A stretch of 64,000 nt of DNA from Zerene cesonia. Lineage: Eukaryota > Arthropoda > Insecta > Lepidoptera > Pieridae. Position 1 is the stretch's first letter. The number at the start of each line of letters is the position of its first letter. Below are positions 1 to 13,981 of the stretch, one piece after another. The position numbers were made by a program, and so were the translations under genes. The DNA is taken from the NCBI RefSeq assembly GCF_012273895.1, contig NC_052103.1, positions 4,898,001 to 4,962,000 on the forward strand, read 5' to 3'. The notes under the pieces are model-generated. The model was not told where the DNA came from. It made no database searches and worked only from the letters and a program-made list of their open reading frames with translations.

Positions 1-492
1 AATCTGGCATGCAGATAGATGTTATGACGTGAGAATCCGCTAAGAAAAGCTTTTGATAAATTCTATACCCAAAGAGATAAAATAGGGGATGAAAGTTTGT
101 ACTATGTAAATTTATTAAGAACGCGCGGGCGAAGCTGCGGGAAACAGCTAGTATATTATAAAGTTGCTAAACATGCTCTGTAGTTATATGCTGGGATAAA
201 TTATAGATAGTCTCTTATTTTAAAATCTTATACCAAGCCCCCGCCCTCGGCCCCAGCTTAGCACGTGAATTGATAAATTGTTGAAATCGTTCAAGTAGTT
301 ACTGCCTGAGAAAATTATTACTTTATTTATTATATTACATAGTAAATATGTTAGATATTCTTATATATCTTTACTTTTTATTCTTGAAACCTCGAGAAAG
401 GAAATGCCTTTTCTCCCACGTTGTTTATTTATGGTTTACTTTCTTTTGTACAATAAAGTATTATAAATAAAATAAATAGATACAGAACTAAC

Positions 493-3400
493 CTTCGTAA
501 CAGAAGACGCGCCGGAAGCTGCCTCACTGTATCCGATGTTGGACATTACGCTCCCAACATACAGAGGACTACTTCTGCTATTACAGAACACTTTATCTAT
601 CGCTTCTAATTCAGATTTATCTGCTTCTGGTGTCGCTGTAAAGACATATTCAAACGAATACATCATTAAGATTCAATTTATGTGAAATTTTTTAGTCTAT
701 GCAAAGAGGTCATTTTGATTGATGATATTTTAAAAGCAGAGAAACGAAACTACTCGTTCTATTTTCAAGTTACATTCAAATGTATTGTGAATGATATACG
801 ATTGAAAATTTTAATGTATCGTTCTAATGAACGAAAAATAGTACCTATAATAGTATTTTATGCTACAATTCAGTTTCAATATATAAAGCATACATTGTGA
901 ATGAAAAATTTTATGCTCCTTAAATTAGAATTTAACTACACAAAATACGAAATAAATTTACACACATCAAAAAACATGCTTTTAAATATTATGAAATTAT
1001 AGTATATGTGAAAAAGCGATTCTCGTATTTTAAACAGCTAATGACGTATTAACTCATTTCCATTCGATATTCGATTACATCCTATTTTAATAGTTTTAAT
1101 ATTCAATCAACATTACTGTACTTAACCTCAACCTTTGACATCACGATGGGTGCCTTATTTTAACTGACTTCAAAAAAAAAGAGGATATAAATTCTTAGGT
1201 TTTTGGATATATTAGTCTGTATCAGCTTCTAAACACTTATGGCAAATTTCACAAGTGTATGTATGTTTGTTTGTCGTCCACGCATAACTCGAAAGCTGTT
1301 AGTCGAATTGAAATTATTTCTTCTCAGTTGTGTTGTGTATACTCCATCTAGGAATCAGTGCACGTCTCATTATAATCAGTTCAGTGGTTTTTGAGACAGA
1401 GGGCTAAATATATATTCACAGGGACAGCAGTGTCACAACTGATTCCACGCCTTGTTCACACGCTTTCAAACGACGAAATCATCATCATCATCATCATCAT
1501 GTTTGACATTTTTTTATATTCTTAACTGGAAATAAGAATATGCTTGTTTGTTTGTATTATGGAAAATTGTACTCGTTATCTTTACATTTCGTACCGTCGT
1601 AAAAGCAGACCAAATCCAAAGATGTCGCGCATATAAACCTGTTCATCTATAATTATCATTACAAAGACTATCTCACCAGATCCAACAGCTTCGATATATT
1701 GCACTTCCCTGGGATCAACATTTGCTTCTTTATAGAACCGGTTCAAGAACTCCGCCAACTTCTCTGATTCTCGATAGAATCCATATTTTGGCCCGTTTTC
1801 TCCCTCAATTAGATTGTTGAACTCCGTTTTGACGTGCACTACTTCAGCGTAAATTCTATATAATGAATACCAAATAACGTTACTTTCATTTTATGAAAGA
1901 GCAAGCAAAGGAGCAGGTGAGCTACAGACATATATGCTCTTTTATCGAAATGTTTAATATTATGCAGTAATTGTACGAATATTTTGTCTATTTTATAAGA
2001 AATTTGAGGGTGAATATTGATAAATTGAAAGTCAATCGAACTATTAGTTTTACAATCTTTTAAATGTTATCTTTGAAGGCATATGAAAACTTGAAATAGT
2101 TTCTTCGTAGCAATTTGTTCAATAATACAAAATAAAAGGCAGAATGTTTCATATTCAATTTAAATAATTTCAGTTACTTTAATTTCACGTTTAAATGTTA
2201 TTTTATTGAATATTTTCATAACTCACCTAAGAGCATCCCTTTTTTTCTGGAGGAATAGCACATTGATAGCTTCAGATTTGGCGCATCCACATGCGTTCTT
2301 GTCGAAAGATCTTGTTTTACCATCTCGGTTGATCATCATTACTCTGAAGAAGTAATATATGCTTTAAAATCTAAGAACATTACAAAGTCATATAGAAAAT
2401 ATGTCCGTGCCCGATATTATAACATTTTCATGACATGACGAGGAAATAATTGAAATGCGAATATTATTATAATTCAATGGTTTCGTGTTTGTGAGAATAT
2501 TATTGCCAGATTTGAATAATTTATACAAACTATTATATTAATTAATATTTATTTAGCACTTCAATGAAGTTGTGCACAAAAGAAAAATAGTACCTACAAT
2601 ATGTAATTAATTGGAAGGAATGTATAATATGTAATTCTGAGATATAGAAAGAGCACAGTAATTGGTCGGCCATATCACTTACTACTCAACTTACTGCTAT
2701 GTATAGCTTCTAGAAAAATCTATTATAAATATATCAATATCTTAGGATCTTTCATATTAAAATGAATAGATAGGTTAATAGTGATAATTTTGAGCTACAA
2801 AACTAAATGGAATAGATTTTGTATTATAACTTTGGACATTTAAAAGTGAAGTCCCGTGACCCCTGGTGGGGTATGGGGCAGATGATGTACATCTGTTTCA
2901 CTGATCGATTTTCTTTACGGACAAGTAGGTGATCCGCCTTCTGTGTCTTGGCCAGACCGAGAAATTTTTTCTTGTGCGTCCCCACCGGGAATTGAACTCA
3001 GGACCCCTTGGTTCTACGCTCACGCGTTAACCACTGTACCAAAGAGACAGTCTACCTTGGAGACGGTCGATCGATCCTTGGACATTTAGAAAAACATAAT
3101 TTTAAGGAAATCGTTGATAGCTAATTTGCATTATACATTAATATTATGATCATATAAGCAACATCATATCATGAAAACCGTCCGTTGCGACGTGAAAAAA
3201 CGACATACAAATAAACAAACACAATATTTCATAAATCTTAATATTAATACATTATTACCTTCTCATATGGACTGAGGATTGTGGAAGCAAGCACAAACTA
3301 GCTCCTCCGATAAGTGCAGCATCTACATCTCCCCGGTTCATGGCCTGGTACGCTAGCTCTAAAGCAACAATGGAGCTGCAACAGGACTGGTCTACCGCGA

Positions 3401-5481
3401 TTGACGGGCCTTTCGCGTTCAGCCAATAGGAAACCCGGTTTGCAAACATACTTTTGCTGCATCTGTGAAATTTTGGGGATAATATTACTTCATCAGTTAC
3501 GATTTCGTTAGAAAATCTTCATTAAAAAAAGAAAAAGTATTTATCGTACTAATACATTATTAGTATGTAAGTTAAACGGTGAACCGAAATAGCCTCAGAC
3601 TAAATACCGAAAGGATCTTTTAGTGCAGGAATCGAGCACTCTTCGTTATTATATGGCCGCGAGCTGACCGGAGAAGTTACCCGCACAGAAGATCGGTATG
3701 AAATAGTAGCATACTACTGCATTTCGTTCGGTGAGTGAGAAACTGGAGCTCTCTATCCTTTTCCTTACCCTTCCGAATCCTTTCCTTTTTTTCCCCTAGC
3801 AATTTTTTTTTACCTCTTATCCAGTAAAGTTGGCAATACATTTGCACAGGCATATAGACTCTGCAAATGTTTATGGGCGGTTCCTGTTGCATTCCATCAA
3901 GTGACCCACCGGCTCCTTTGCCAACAATTACATAAAATAATATTTAAATGAGTTTAAAAGCACCCGAATGTAAAATTATACAATACGACAAATAACAAAT
4001 GCTAATTCTGAAGTACCGAAATGAATGAATCAATAATCATAGTATTTATTTTATTTATAGTTCACCATTGACCAGTACCATTTCTAACAAAACTTTGTAT
4101 CAATATGTTTTTTCCGACATACTTTGATATTTAACATTTAACATTATATTATGATTAAAATATAAAAGTCGAAGAATCTTACCCCATAATACCAAAACCA
4201 GTCTTAGTAGAAGCTATATAGAAAGCAGATTTCTCTGTCTCTGAAAAGCATGATCCTATATACACGCCGAGCTTTTTGCCGCTAAGCTGATCCGAATTCA
4301 CACCTAATAAAAAATTAAATATTTAAAAAATCTTTCTAATCAATGATTTAAAGTTGGTCAAAATGACTTTAAAGGACTCGGTTACATAAAAACATACACT
4401 TATCTGCCATATCAACCTTCAACCAAGAACTGTCACTTACACTGCCTTTGAAAACTAATTCAACTAAATAATCAAAATACGGAAGAAAAGGAAAGTGATC
4501 TCCGCTTTTTGAATCACTTAACACTTAACCTACAGAAAATGCACTTCTAATGGTCCTCCATATTAAATTTAATTTTTATTAAGTACCTGCATCATAAATA
4601 GCTTGAAACGCCTGTTCCAAAAGTTTCCTAGACATAGAGTCCATATTCTTCCCAAGACGGTAATGGACTTTAAAGAACTGAGCATCGAACATGTCCAAAC
4701 CCGGCACTTTTCCTGTGTACTGTGCCACCTCAGGATGGTTGTACTTCCAGCGACAATCTTCGGAGGTTACTGGATTTTTCTAAAGACAACAGAAAGGCAT
4801 TTATGCTTTTTTATATGCTAAAACGGACAACTGGGCTGGTGGTTCGCTTAATGATAAGCGATCAATACCACCTATGAACAGATGCAGAGGCTTTTAAGGG
4901 GTAAGGAATAATGAAAAGATTTACGACGGTAATAAAAAAGTGGATTGGGAAAGTGGAGTAAAAGACAGGAAAAGAAGATCGGCGTGAAATAGCATACTGC
5001 TATGTTTCGTTCGGTAAGTTAGGGAGCCGGAGGCCCATTTCCGTTTCCTTACCCTGCCCAGTCCTTTCCTTTATTCCTCTCGTCAATCCTTAAACCCTTT
5101 CCAGTTTGAAGTCGGCAATCCATTTGTAGAGGCGTAAGATCTACAATCGACTTTACGAAATCTCCAAATGTTCCCATGAACATGCACCATCGCCCATACG
5201 GTGGTAGCGCTTACCATCAGGCGACCCACTAGCTCCATTGCCGACGATGACATAAAAAATATTCTCATTTAACGCGAACGAAGTCGCGACTCAATCAATC
5301 AATATCAATCGTCCATTATATTAAAACTATTACGAACCTTGTTGTACAGTATATCGGATAACTCTGCTACATTTTGCGCCTGCGGGTAAAGCCCTGAAAT
5401 TCCACTGATGACGATTTTTTCCCCGTCTTCATTTAGAATTACATTTTCATTTGGAGACGATTCTTGAGGTTTCGGCGACAT
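493..5481 (-). CDS. Fatty acid synthase-like gene, 5' part (KS region), runs off the left edge
   Basis: Seven exons read on the minus strand: 5481-5338, 4779-4587, 4303-4183, 3462-3259, 2343-2227, 1855-1677 and 635-493. All have GT-AG borders and compatible phases, giving 367 residues. Their lengths (144, 193, 121, 204, 117, 179, 143) equal those of exons 1-7 of the plus-strand FAS at 17473. The start is the ATG at 5481 (MSPKPQE), aligned with MAPKPQE in the paralogue; an AG just before it suggests a 5'UTR intron. The protein is a ketoacyl-synthase domain: the nucleophile Cys lies in VDQSCCSS (exon 4). The first catalytic His is Val (IEAVGSG, exon 6) and the second is Tyr (SNIGYSEAASG, exon 7). 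A condensing activity is therefore doubtful. Exon 8 and all later domains lie outside the window, so their state is unknown. No internal stop is seen. Divergent neighbour: the plus-strand paralogue. Confidence 0.93.
2853..3075 (-). repeat. tRNA-derived SINE
   Basis: Read on the minus strand it opens GTCTCTTTGGTACAGTGGTTAA and contains a B-box-like GAGTTCAATTCC, then a body with GGTCTGGCCAAGACACAGAA and GATCACCTACTTG, common in lepidopteran SINEs. It lies in the intron between exons 4 and 5 of the minus-strand FAS gene. Confidence 0.75.
3628..3935 (+). repeat. Decayed SINE-like copy
   Basis: Diverged copy of the 340-base family, from CGAGCACTCTTCG to ACAATTACATAAAATAA, inside the minus-strand FAS intron 3. 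Confidence 0.65.
4826..5262. repeat. Two SINE-like halves in opposite orientation
   Basis: 4826-4980 matches the reversed 3' half (GGGCTGGTGGTTCGCTTAATG). 4975-5262 matches the forward body (GATCGGCGTGAAATAGCATA to GACGATGACATAAAA). Two insertions back to back in FAS intron 1 (minus strand). Confidence 0.65.
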
Positions 5482-7857
5482 CTTTTTAAGCAGAAAATAA
5501 CACGTACTCAAACCAGTTTATTTCATAATTACAATTATCTATTGTTTAAGTAGAAACTAAAGTTAAGCTTTTAACACATACCTACATGACCCAAAATTTA
5601 AAAATAAGTGCATTTGAACTTAGAATTGCTTCTTATAAAATAAATAAATATAGTTTAAACGAAAAAAGACACTCTTAAAGTACAGAATCAATTAAATTCT
5701 CTCACTCACACTTTCTTGGTTTTATACAGAGTATTGAAGGGTTATTAATTAAATAATAAGATAAACTAATGAAATTTTTCAAATCTTGCCAATCTATGGT
5801 ATATGTATAAGTAAGTTTAATACATTTTCGCCCCTATAATGTTGGTCACAATCGAATCTTAAGGAGTCGGTATGTAACAGGCGCATCACCTGTATGTTAT
5901 GAATCATAAATCAGTTTTTTCTTACCATTTCCCCTTTTTAATTTGAAATATCTAATACTAATACATTCCTAAAACAAAAATTATAAGACTACTTACAGCC
6001 ACAAATCGTAATTAATTATAATCATTAGTTTTACTTTACTGGAAATGTTTCAGGAAGCATGGGACCGATTTCAAAATTTATTTCACCGTTGCATGTGCTC
6101 ATTTTGCTGAGTACTCCAATTTACATGCAATATGTGAATGTACCACGAGCAAAGACGGGGCAGACCGCTAGTCAGCAATAAATAGGAAAATTACCTTTTC
6201 AAAAGTCCCTCTTTCAGCACACAACTAATATTAAGTGAGAATTCTTCGCCGAGCACTCCTATTTATATCCTATCTACGTATTAAAAAACAATAAACAATT
6301 TTATTCAATTCACTGAATACCCCTATCAAATTATGTAAAATAAAACACTATTTATAAAGTTCAATCGAACAATCATTGATATGGTATTATTGTGTTCCGT
6401 ATAAAAAAACAGTGAAATTAATTTAACGATATAGCTACATATCGGTTTTAATATAGATAACGTCATATTTCGGATTTCCCGCAACATTGCAAACTCGTCA
6501 GTTTATCAGATCTTCTTGTCACCAATTCCAGCAACCTCATAGCTTGGAGAAAATTTTACTATCTATACTAACATTATAAAGGTGAAGAATTTGAACGCGC
6601 TAAACTCGGGAACTACTGGTCCGATTTGAAAAATTATTCGAGTGATAGCCCATATATATAGATATAACATCAGGTACTACATGGTTAGCACCGCGGGTCC
6701 ACAGCTAGTGCATGATAAATATAGTTAAAATATAGTTAAATCCCACATTAATGATAGAATCAGATAAATAACTTCTTTATCACCGATCCTTGATAAGTGT
6801 ACAAGGTTTGAAATAAATCAGTCAACCTGGGATCCTGTTGTCAAGAATTTAAAACCCCATGTAATCCATACAAAAAAACTAAAAGTCACTATCAGCCAAT
6901 ACTGCCAACATCCGGAAAAATACTCAACACACCAACTGCAGAGAAGTAGGTGGAGGTAGTTCGCAAACAACATTTTTTTGTATGACCTTCAAGACATGTA
7001 ACATCTTAGTCTCCTCGTAAACACGCATTCACTCTCGCGCTTAAATCCGTTAAAAAGTCTTAAATTTCTAAATGTACAATACTCGCGTAAAATCAAAACA
7101 AGGAAATACTAAACCAGTCAATGTAAAACGAGTCAAAAGGAGTTGGTTACATACAAATATGTAAACATACAAACATATAATAAAAATGTTAGAAAAAAAC
7201 CAAAAGTGCACGCCTTTAATGGTTATAAAATTTAGACAAATAAATATAAAAGTAAAAGTAAAAAAACAAAGAATTTTCAATCTTTCTTGACCTTATCCAC
7301 CCGGAAAAGGGCATAAAACGAGCCTTATTTACATAAATAGTTTAGATCCGCAATCGATAATTGGATTTTAGTTTTTGTTAATTAAAATTATACTACGTAA
7401 AGTTAGACCGTGATCTTCGAAAAGAAATAAATTTAGATAGTATCAAAGCATTAAAAAAAAATCGATTACTTAATTTTTCGCTTTACTTAGTTTTTTTAGA
7501 GTTATTGTGACCACGCCGGTATCCGTAATTACATACATATTAATGGTAAAATTTTGAAATTTTCATAAATTTAAAAAGCAAAATGTCATGATTGTTCTTC
7601 TTCTTCTCTTTGCTAATGGCTTAAGAGTGAGTGTTAAAAATAGTGTTTTCTCTTCACAATGGCGTGTAAATATTATTCAACGACTGCGATAGGAAATAAA
7701 TTGTAGACACTTTTAGTTCAAAAAACCACTTGATTTCTATTAGAGTAGAACACTACCTCGATGCTCCGCTTATGAGGCGTGTAACAAATTGCAAGCACAA
7801 GAAAATAGAAAATTTCTATCTTAATATACACCTTTGACAGAGTATAGGATATGAAGA

Positions 7858-8132
7858 TATGCTCAGTGGTGAGAACCTCGAAATTCAAAAGCGATAAGTC
7901 GGGGTTCGAGACCGGGCGAGCGTGCATGAAATAAATTGATTTTTAAATTTAATTATATATATATTATTTATGTAGATAACATCACCACTGCTTAAAGAGG
8001 TGAAGGAAAACATTGTGAGGAAACCGGCAAGAATCAAAAGTTCGACATGTGACATCTGCCAACCCGCACTTGGCCAGCGTTGTGGATTATGGCCTGAACC
8101 CTCATATATAGGCTGATGATGATGATGATAGG
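7858..8132 (+). repeat. tRNA-derived SINE with GAT tail
   Basis: B-box-like GGGGTTCGAGACCGGGCGAG, then ACATCACCACTGC, GAGGAAACCGGC, GACATGTGACATCTGCCAAC and CACTTGGCCAGC, ending in (GAT)n. Same family at 31346-31640 (reverse) and 34325-34600. Confidence 0.75.
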
Positions 8133-8426
8133 ATATGCAAAAGGATCCCAGAATCATCCTATATAATATGGTGCCACTTTTGCGATAAAGGTTTCACATC
8201 AGAACCAAGAATAGTCTAGCAGAATGATGAAAACGCATGAACTCATGAAGAATATGTGACGAAGATTGATTAAATATGTAGGCAGTTTGGAAGATTCCAG
8301 AAACCCCTAGTAGCAAAGGTACATATACTTCACTTTTTTCGTATATTTCTCGCCTTTTTTTTTCATTCTAAATTATACCGCTAATAGAATATCGCCTCTA
8401 GCTATAAAATTTAATATATTTTATAC

Positions 8427-8632
8427 TAGCTGTGCCCCGCGGTTTCACCTGCGTAAGTCCGTATCCCGTACCAATATCGGGATAAAAAGTAGCCTATATG
8501 TTATTCCAGTTGTCCAGCTGTCTACGTTCCAAATATCATTACAATTGGTTCAGTAGTTTTTGCGTGAAAGAGTAACAAACACACACACATCCTTACAAAC
8601 TTTCGCATTTATAATATAGTTTATAATATAGT
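8427..8632 (-). mobile_element. Helitron-like non-autonomous element
   Basis: CTAGCTGTGCCCCGCGGTTT to TTTCGCATTTATAATATAG, the reverse of a family that starts TCCTACTAATATTATAAA and ends CAGCTAGT. No terminal inverted repeats; the end with a GC-rich hairpin then CTAGT suits non-autonomous Helitrons known in Lepidoptera. The family name is not certain. Confidence 0.6.
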
Positions 8633-10689
8633 ATGAATTATGATTGTCGCACCTCACCCTGGCGGATCATTACATACTATATTAACTTTAATAGATTTGC
8701 CGGTTTATTTGTTTTAAAGTTGTTACGCACTAATTTATTCTTCATCCCGACCATAACAGATAAGTGTACAGTGGTTTGTGTTTACATTACTGTTAACTTT
8801 TGAATTACATTCTTTATGTATAAATATTCATATGGGCAAATTTGTTTAAAAGCAATACTAATTTTATACAAACAATTTATTCATAGGTACTTGTATCAAA
8901 TGTCGGTAATTCTTTTTTATGATTAACCGTTTTATTTAATAGTTGATAAAAGAGCTGGTGGCTCGTTAGATGGTTAGCGGCCAGCATCTCACATAAGCAT
9001 TTGCAGAGGTTATATATCTGAGAAAGCGTGTTTAACTCCCCACACTTTAAGTGAGTTGTTCATTTAAATTTACATGGATCATTTTGTATGTGTATTATTG
9101 TTGTATTAAATATTAGTAGATGTTTTAACTAGTTTAAAGCATTTTTTTTACTTGTTATTTACTACACTACGACGGCATCAAACACATAGATTATAGTATT
9201 AAAAACATTTTAAGACATTCTAATAAATTAAGTCTATACTTGTGTTTGATTTTACGCGAGTATTATACATTTAGAAATTAAAGATTTTTTTAACGGATTA
9301 ATGTAATAAATAATATAACGGATTAATGTAATACAAATAAATCGCGTTTCAAATCCGTTACAATAAAATATGTCATCCCTGTTGATAAAAAACGAGCAAA
9401 TAAACGCTATAGTTGTAAATATAACCTTGATTTGTGAAACAAAAAACTAAATCGATATGAATTATTTCATATACGCCGTTTTTAGAATCATTGGTAATTT
9501 GTTTAACTAATATATAAAAATCTTGGCAAATTTAAGCTTATTGATATACCTCGAATGAATGTTATGATGTTTTTCGACATGCTTGGTAATTTAATTACAG
9601 ATTTTAATATCAAGTATTAATTATTATAAACGTAATCAAAACGTGTCATTGCACCTATATTTTGTAAATAATAGCAGGTTTGTTAGGTTGTATTTACAAT
9701 AAAGACCCGTGAATCAACTATTAATACTTTAAGAAACTATATAAATCTCTGCAAATACAATTCTAGTTTGAGGCCATGAGTGAATATAAAAGCCGGTCGT
9801 TTTCATTATATGTCGCTGTCTTGGTGCTCAGTCTCAGTCTGGCGCCGCATCTTCATGCTCGTGCGACGATTATTCGTAATATGATCCCTGTGACATAAGC
9901 GCATTCAAATAAACAAACAAACGAACTATTCAGCTTTATATTCATAGTATGATTATATATAATATAGGTACCTTTATAATCATCGTCATAGGTTTTCTAA
10001 ATTGTATGCGCCTGTAGAAATATATAGGCAAATATGCATTATCAAAATTTCACAGGAAACCGATTTTTTTCTATATTATTTTAAAGTTAAGGAGAAAATC
10101 GCACAAACGGTTATAGAGTATGTTATTTATTCAATAAGAACATGATTTTCAGAATGAAAAATTGTAAAATAACGCACTATAAGTGAAATCAATAGCTAAT
10201 AATAATATTGGAAACTGGTTAAGAAAAACTAATAATATATACCTGGTATACATTATTAGTATATAAATATATGTATAGATACCTCATTTGAAATTTGAAA
10301 GAAACCATATAAAACCATAATTAAAATATCAATAACGAATATGAAAAAATAAGACCGGAATTCTCATTTACTAAAGTGAAGACAAATTGCTGATCGCGTC
10401 TTAATTGTGTTAGTTTAGTCCACGATTACCTATCCGTGCCAAGAGTAGATACTCTTCGGGATAGATATCCCGACTACCTTAGATTCACGGACTACTTCTA
10501 CATAACTTTGGTGTAATAGCCGATAAAGAACGAATAATTAATCAATTACCCAATAAAAGAGAGTTTGTCACACACTAAAAAATATAATTCAATTCAGAGT
10601 ATGAAACGTGTGGTGCGTTTTATTGCAGTTCATTACCGTCTTCTCATAGATAGTTGCCAATAAGATGATTATAACATTTCAAATTATAT

Positions 10690-11030
10690 GTGGTAGTCGA
10701 GCACGCTTCGGCACGAATTGGGCCAGCTCGCACCGGGGAAGTACCACACCCCCACAGAAGACCGGCGTGAAATAGCATTCTGCTGTGTTTCGTTCGGTGA
10801 GTGGAGGAGCCGGAGGCCCGTATCCTTTTCCTTCCCCTTCCCAGTCCTTTCCTTTATTCCTCTCGCCAATCATTCCTTAATCCCTTCCCAATTTAAAGTC
10901 GGCAATCCATTTGTAGAGGCGTAAGGTCTGCAATGGACCTTATGCCTCTCCAAATGTTCATGGGCGGTGGTAGCGCTTACCATCAGGCGTCCCACCAGCT
11001 CCATTGCCGACTGTGACATAAAAAAAAAAA
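10690..11030 (+). mobile_element. SINE-like element with poly(A) tail, full length
   Basis: About 340 bases from GTGGTAGTCGAGCACGCTTC to GACATAAAAAAAAAA. It is nearly identical to 52568-52908 and, reversed, to 58586-58917. It carries CGGTGAGTG, CGGAGGCCC, GGGCGGTGGTAGCGCTTACC and CAGGCG segments. No pol III boxes were recognised, so it may derive from a LINE end. Open frames inside are not genes. Confidence 0.8.
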
Positions 11031-13267
11031 CTTATCAAACACCCCACGCTAAAGTAAAAACTCTGAATTTAAGTATCGTGTGTAATAACTTAAATTTGAT
11101 TATAATTAATATATATTTTGTTTTGAGATGGTTCATTATGATTGCTCTTTTCATTTGCTACTACTACTATCTATACTAAACCATTTGTTCTTCTAGTTTT
11201 TAGTAAAAGCGTATTTTAACAAAATCGTTCAATTGTTTGGGCTTAAATATAAAATACTTTCTTAGAGTCACCATGCAATATAGTCAATACCAAATTATTG
11301 ATTTTAATTAACCTTCATGATGATTTGCGTTTATTCTTACTGTTTGTTACATAAAAGAAATTATAATTTTAAGCGCCAACTTTGTGGTGCAATTTATTGA
11401 AGTTTCATCATAACAAAATTTTATTATTTAAAAAATGCGTATCCTCGGAAAGACATACCTACTAATATGAAAAACTAGTTTTTGGGCGTGGCTACGCAGG
11501 CGCTAAATTCGGAGTACTTTAATAGATATAAAGTGAGTGATATAAAGATTCAAGAGGAAGATTTATATGTATAATAACATCTATTAAACTACCAATTTAA
11601 CGCGTGTGCAGCAGCGGGCAAAAGCTAGTACAATATAAATGGATAAATGACTTCATTTGTTCATTAGTTGAGTTCTCAAACGTGAACTGGTGAACGAACT
11701 CTTGTAGGATTAAAAGCATTTAAATATGTATAAATTATATAAAAAGCCGTATTCGTTGTTTCGGCAGCACAATGTATAATTATACATTCTAATTACGGAA
11801 ATTTGAATACATAAATTGATTTTGTTTTAGGCACCTGCGTAGATTATTTGTGTATGTGCTTCGCCGGAACGATGAAATTCAGGGTTTTAATGGTGGATTT
11901 ACTCCATGCCCTTAATAACAAAATTGTTACTAGATTAAGCATTTTATCTTTAGTAATAGTGTAGAAGAAAATAATAATATTTATCAAAACAAAAGTATTT
12001 AACTTTTCTTTAATTTTATTTTAGGATACTACAAAAAGGCATAATTTCATAAGTGAAATTATTAACCCACAATGAGTAGTGGAAAAAGCAAACATACCGA
12101 AGGAGATTTTGTATGGAATGAAAAAGGAATTTTAATCCTCGCCACCTGGTGGGACCTGTGTCGCACACGCTGCAGCCCTGCCGTCGGTCGACAAAAAAAT
12201 ACGTGCCTACATCTAGACACGCGGCAGAATGTCAAGACAAGTTCAAATAAAGGAACTGCTAGCCAGCGCTGAGTGTTATATTTCACGAACCACTTGGTGC
12301 CAGATTTGAACCTAGGAGATTAACACGAAACCTTTTTAACGTAAACACATGAAATTACTTGTGTTTAATTATTTTCATAAGTATAAAAATATGAAAAAGT
12401 CATAAATTTTAACACCGATTGATCTATAATACCTAAATCTAACCTAGTTCCAGATGACCTAGAGTAAGAGAGACCTAATTATTGTGCATAAGCGTAGGAA
12501 AAACCTTCAAGTATAAAAAAAAATCTTTCCCAACGACGCAATAGCATAAAGAATAAGACTATGTCTTTGGCGCAAAAACAATGGAGGTCTAAAAGACTGC
12601 CAAGTTCTATGCAAAATCCAAAGATCTATTGAAAGAAACAAAATAACATTAAGAACAAGTATTAAACTCTATTTCTTTGATGCACATAATAATTGCTATT
12701 ATTTAAATATATGAGATCTTAAAGTACATAAGATTTGATTGCAGTAAAGCTGGATGAAATTCCATTTTACTTTTTTATAGCAGGGCACCGTAGTGATATT
12801 ATTACAGAAATTACAGTGGAATCTGCTTCGCCGTAATTTTTTATTATGCAGTACAAACCTTAAATTTGACCCTTTGATTAGAAATAACATACATATTCTA
12901 TCAGGCTAATTCACATTCATAATTGCGTCAGGAAAATAAATATTTATAAAAATTGGTAATTTAAATGAAGGAAATAAATAATGCAAATGTCAGGTAGATC
13001 CAAATGAATAAATTTATAAACAATAGTAAATAGAGAAGTTTTAATTTACATTATAAAAATATGTTTGTTTGTTTAAGTAGGTTGTCCTAACATAATTAAA
13101 CGACCCTCCTTACACGCACGCTGTCTCCGTGAGCGATTTATAAAATATAACCATGTTACTATTTCATTTGTTGACTTTTACTGGTTAACCGTAGAATATT
13201 CCGCTCCCTATGGAGGGAGGTAAAGGAGCGGATTAGCGAACTTGGAGACGAACGGTAGCTGTCTCCC

Positions 13268-13700
13268 TTGCACACCGCCTACAACATGGCCACCATCTCA
13301 CCGCCCATACTTTGCCATCAACCACCAGTCTTTGACGACTTCGAGAAGGCCGAATTCCTATCTTACAGTTTAAAGGAACAGTGTTCCTTTAATTTCGTAA
13401 TGACTAACCCGACTCACATTGACGTCGTTAATCCAAAGATTGCTCATGTAACCGCTTGGTGGGAGGGACCAGTGACGAGTCGAGTTTTGTCACAAACGAA
13501 CGAAAAGTGGTAAAATCTCTTATCCCCTCCATTTCCTGTAATACATCCCCAGGCGCAGACTCTTTTTCAAATAGAACTCTGAAAAGCCCACCACCCGCCA
13601 TACTAGTGGTACTTCTAGTCGCCATCTTCAAAAATGGTAATTTTCGTCGGGATACACAAACCGGGCTATCCCCCGAACATGGCATATAGCTAACTTTCCT
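13268..13700 (+). pseudogene. Relic of a non-LTR retrotransposon reverse transcriptase
   Basis: Two overlapping broken frames. The clearest reads ISCNTSPGADSFSNRTLKSP then ILVVLLVAIFKNGNF. This matches the PGADxISNRxLKxLP start of Jockey/R1-type reverse transcriptases and the following LxxIFNxxxxxGxFP block. Frameshifts and stops show it is dead. It could derive from any such LINE clade. Confidence 0.65.
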
Positions 13701-13944
13701 TAATACTTTACAAGACTATTATCTGTCTTATCCTTACCTATGCTAGTGTAACCTTCGCGCACTGCGCTCCATTCTAGATACACAAGCTCCAGGTGCTTCG
13801 ACAAGGCCATATCCAGTCCTTTCGGCCCTCTCTCATGCGAAAGCTCAATTCGAGGATCGTGATACCAGTTAAAGAGGACGCCCTAGAGCGTGTCGCTACC
13901 AGGGTAAGCCCTCAGTACACCCACGGGTCCGTGCTAAGATGTAT

Positions 13945-13981
13945 GATGTTCGCCTGAAGGGTTACCCTTCAGGCGAACATC
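13945..13981. repeat. Near-perfect 37-bp palindrome
   Basis: Arms of 18 bases (GATGTTCGCCTGAAGGGT and its inverse) around a single T. Confidence 0.9.

Noticed and set aside
9785..9840. TATAAAAG as the FAS promoter
   Set aside because: It is 7.7 kb from the start codon, the distance to the initiator-like TCAGTC is too long, and a nearby AATAAA suggests a solo LTR.
10679..10924. Overlapping open frames
   Set aside because: They lie wholly within the SINE-like element and recur with its other copies.
12072..12272. Possible small gene
   Set aside because: A 66-codon frame without splice partners or recognisable domain, next to tRNA-like repeat sequence.
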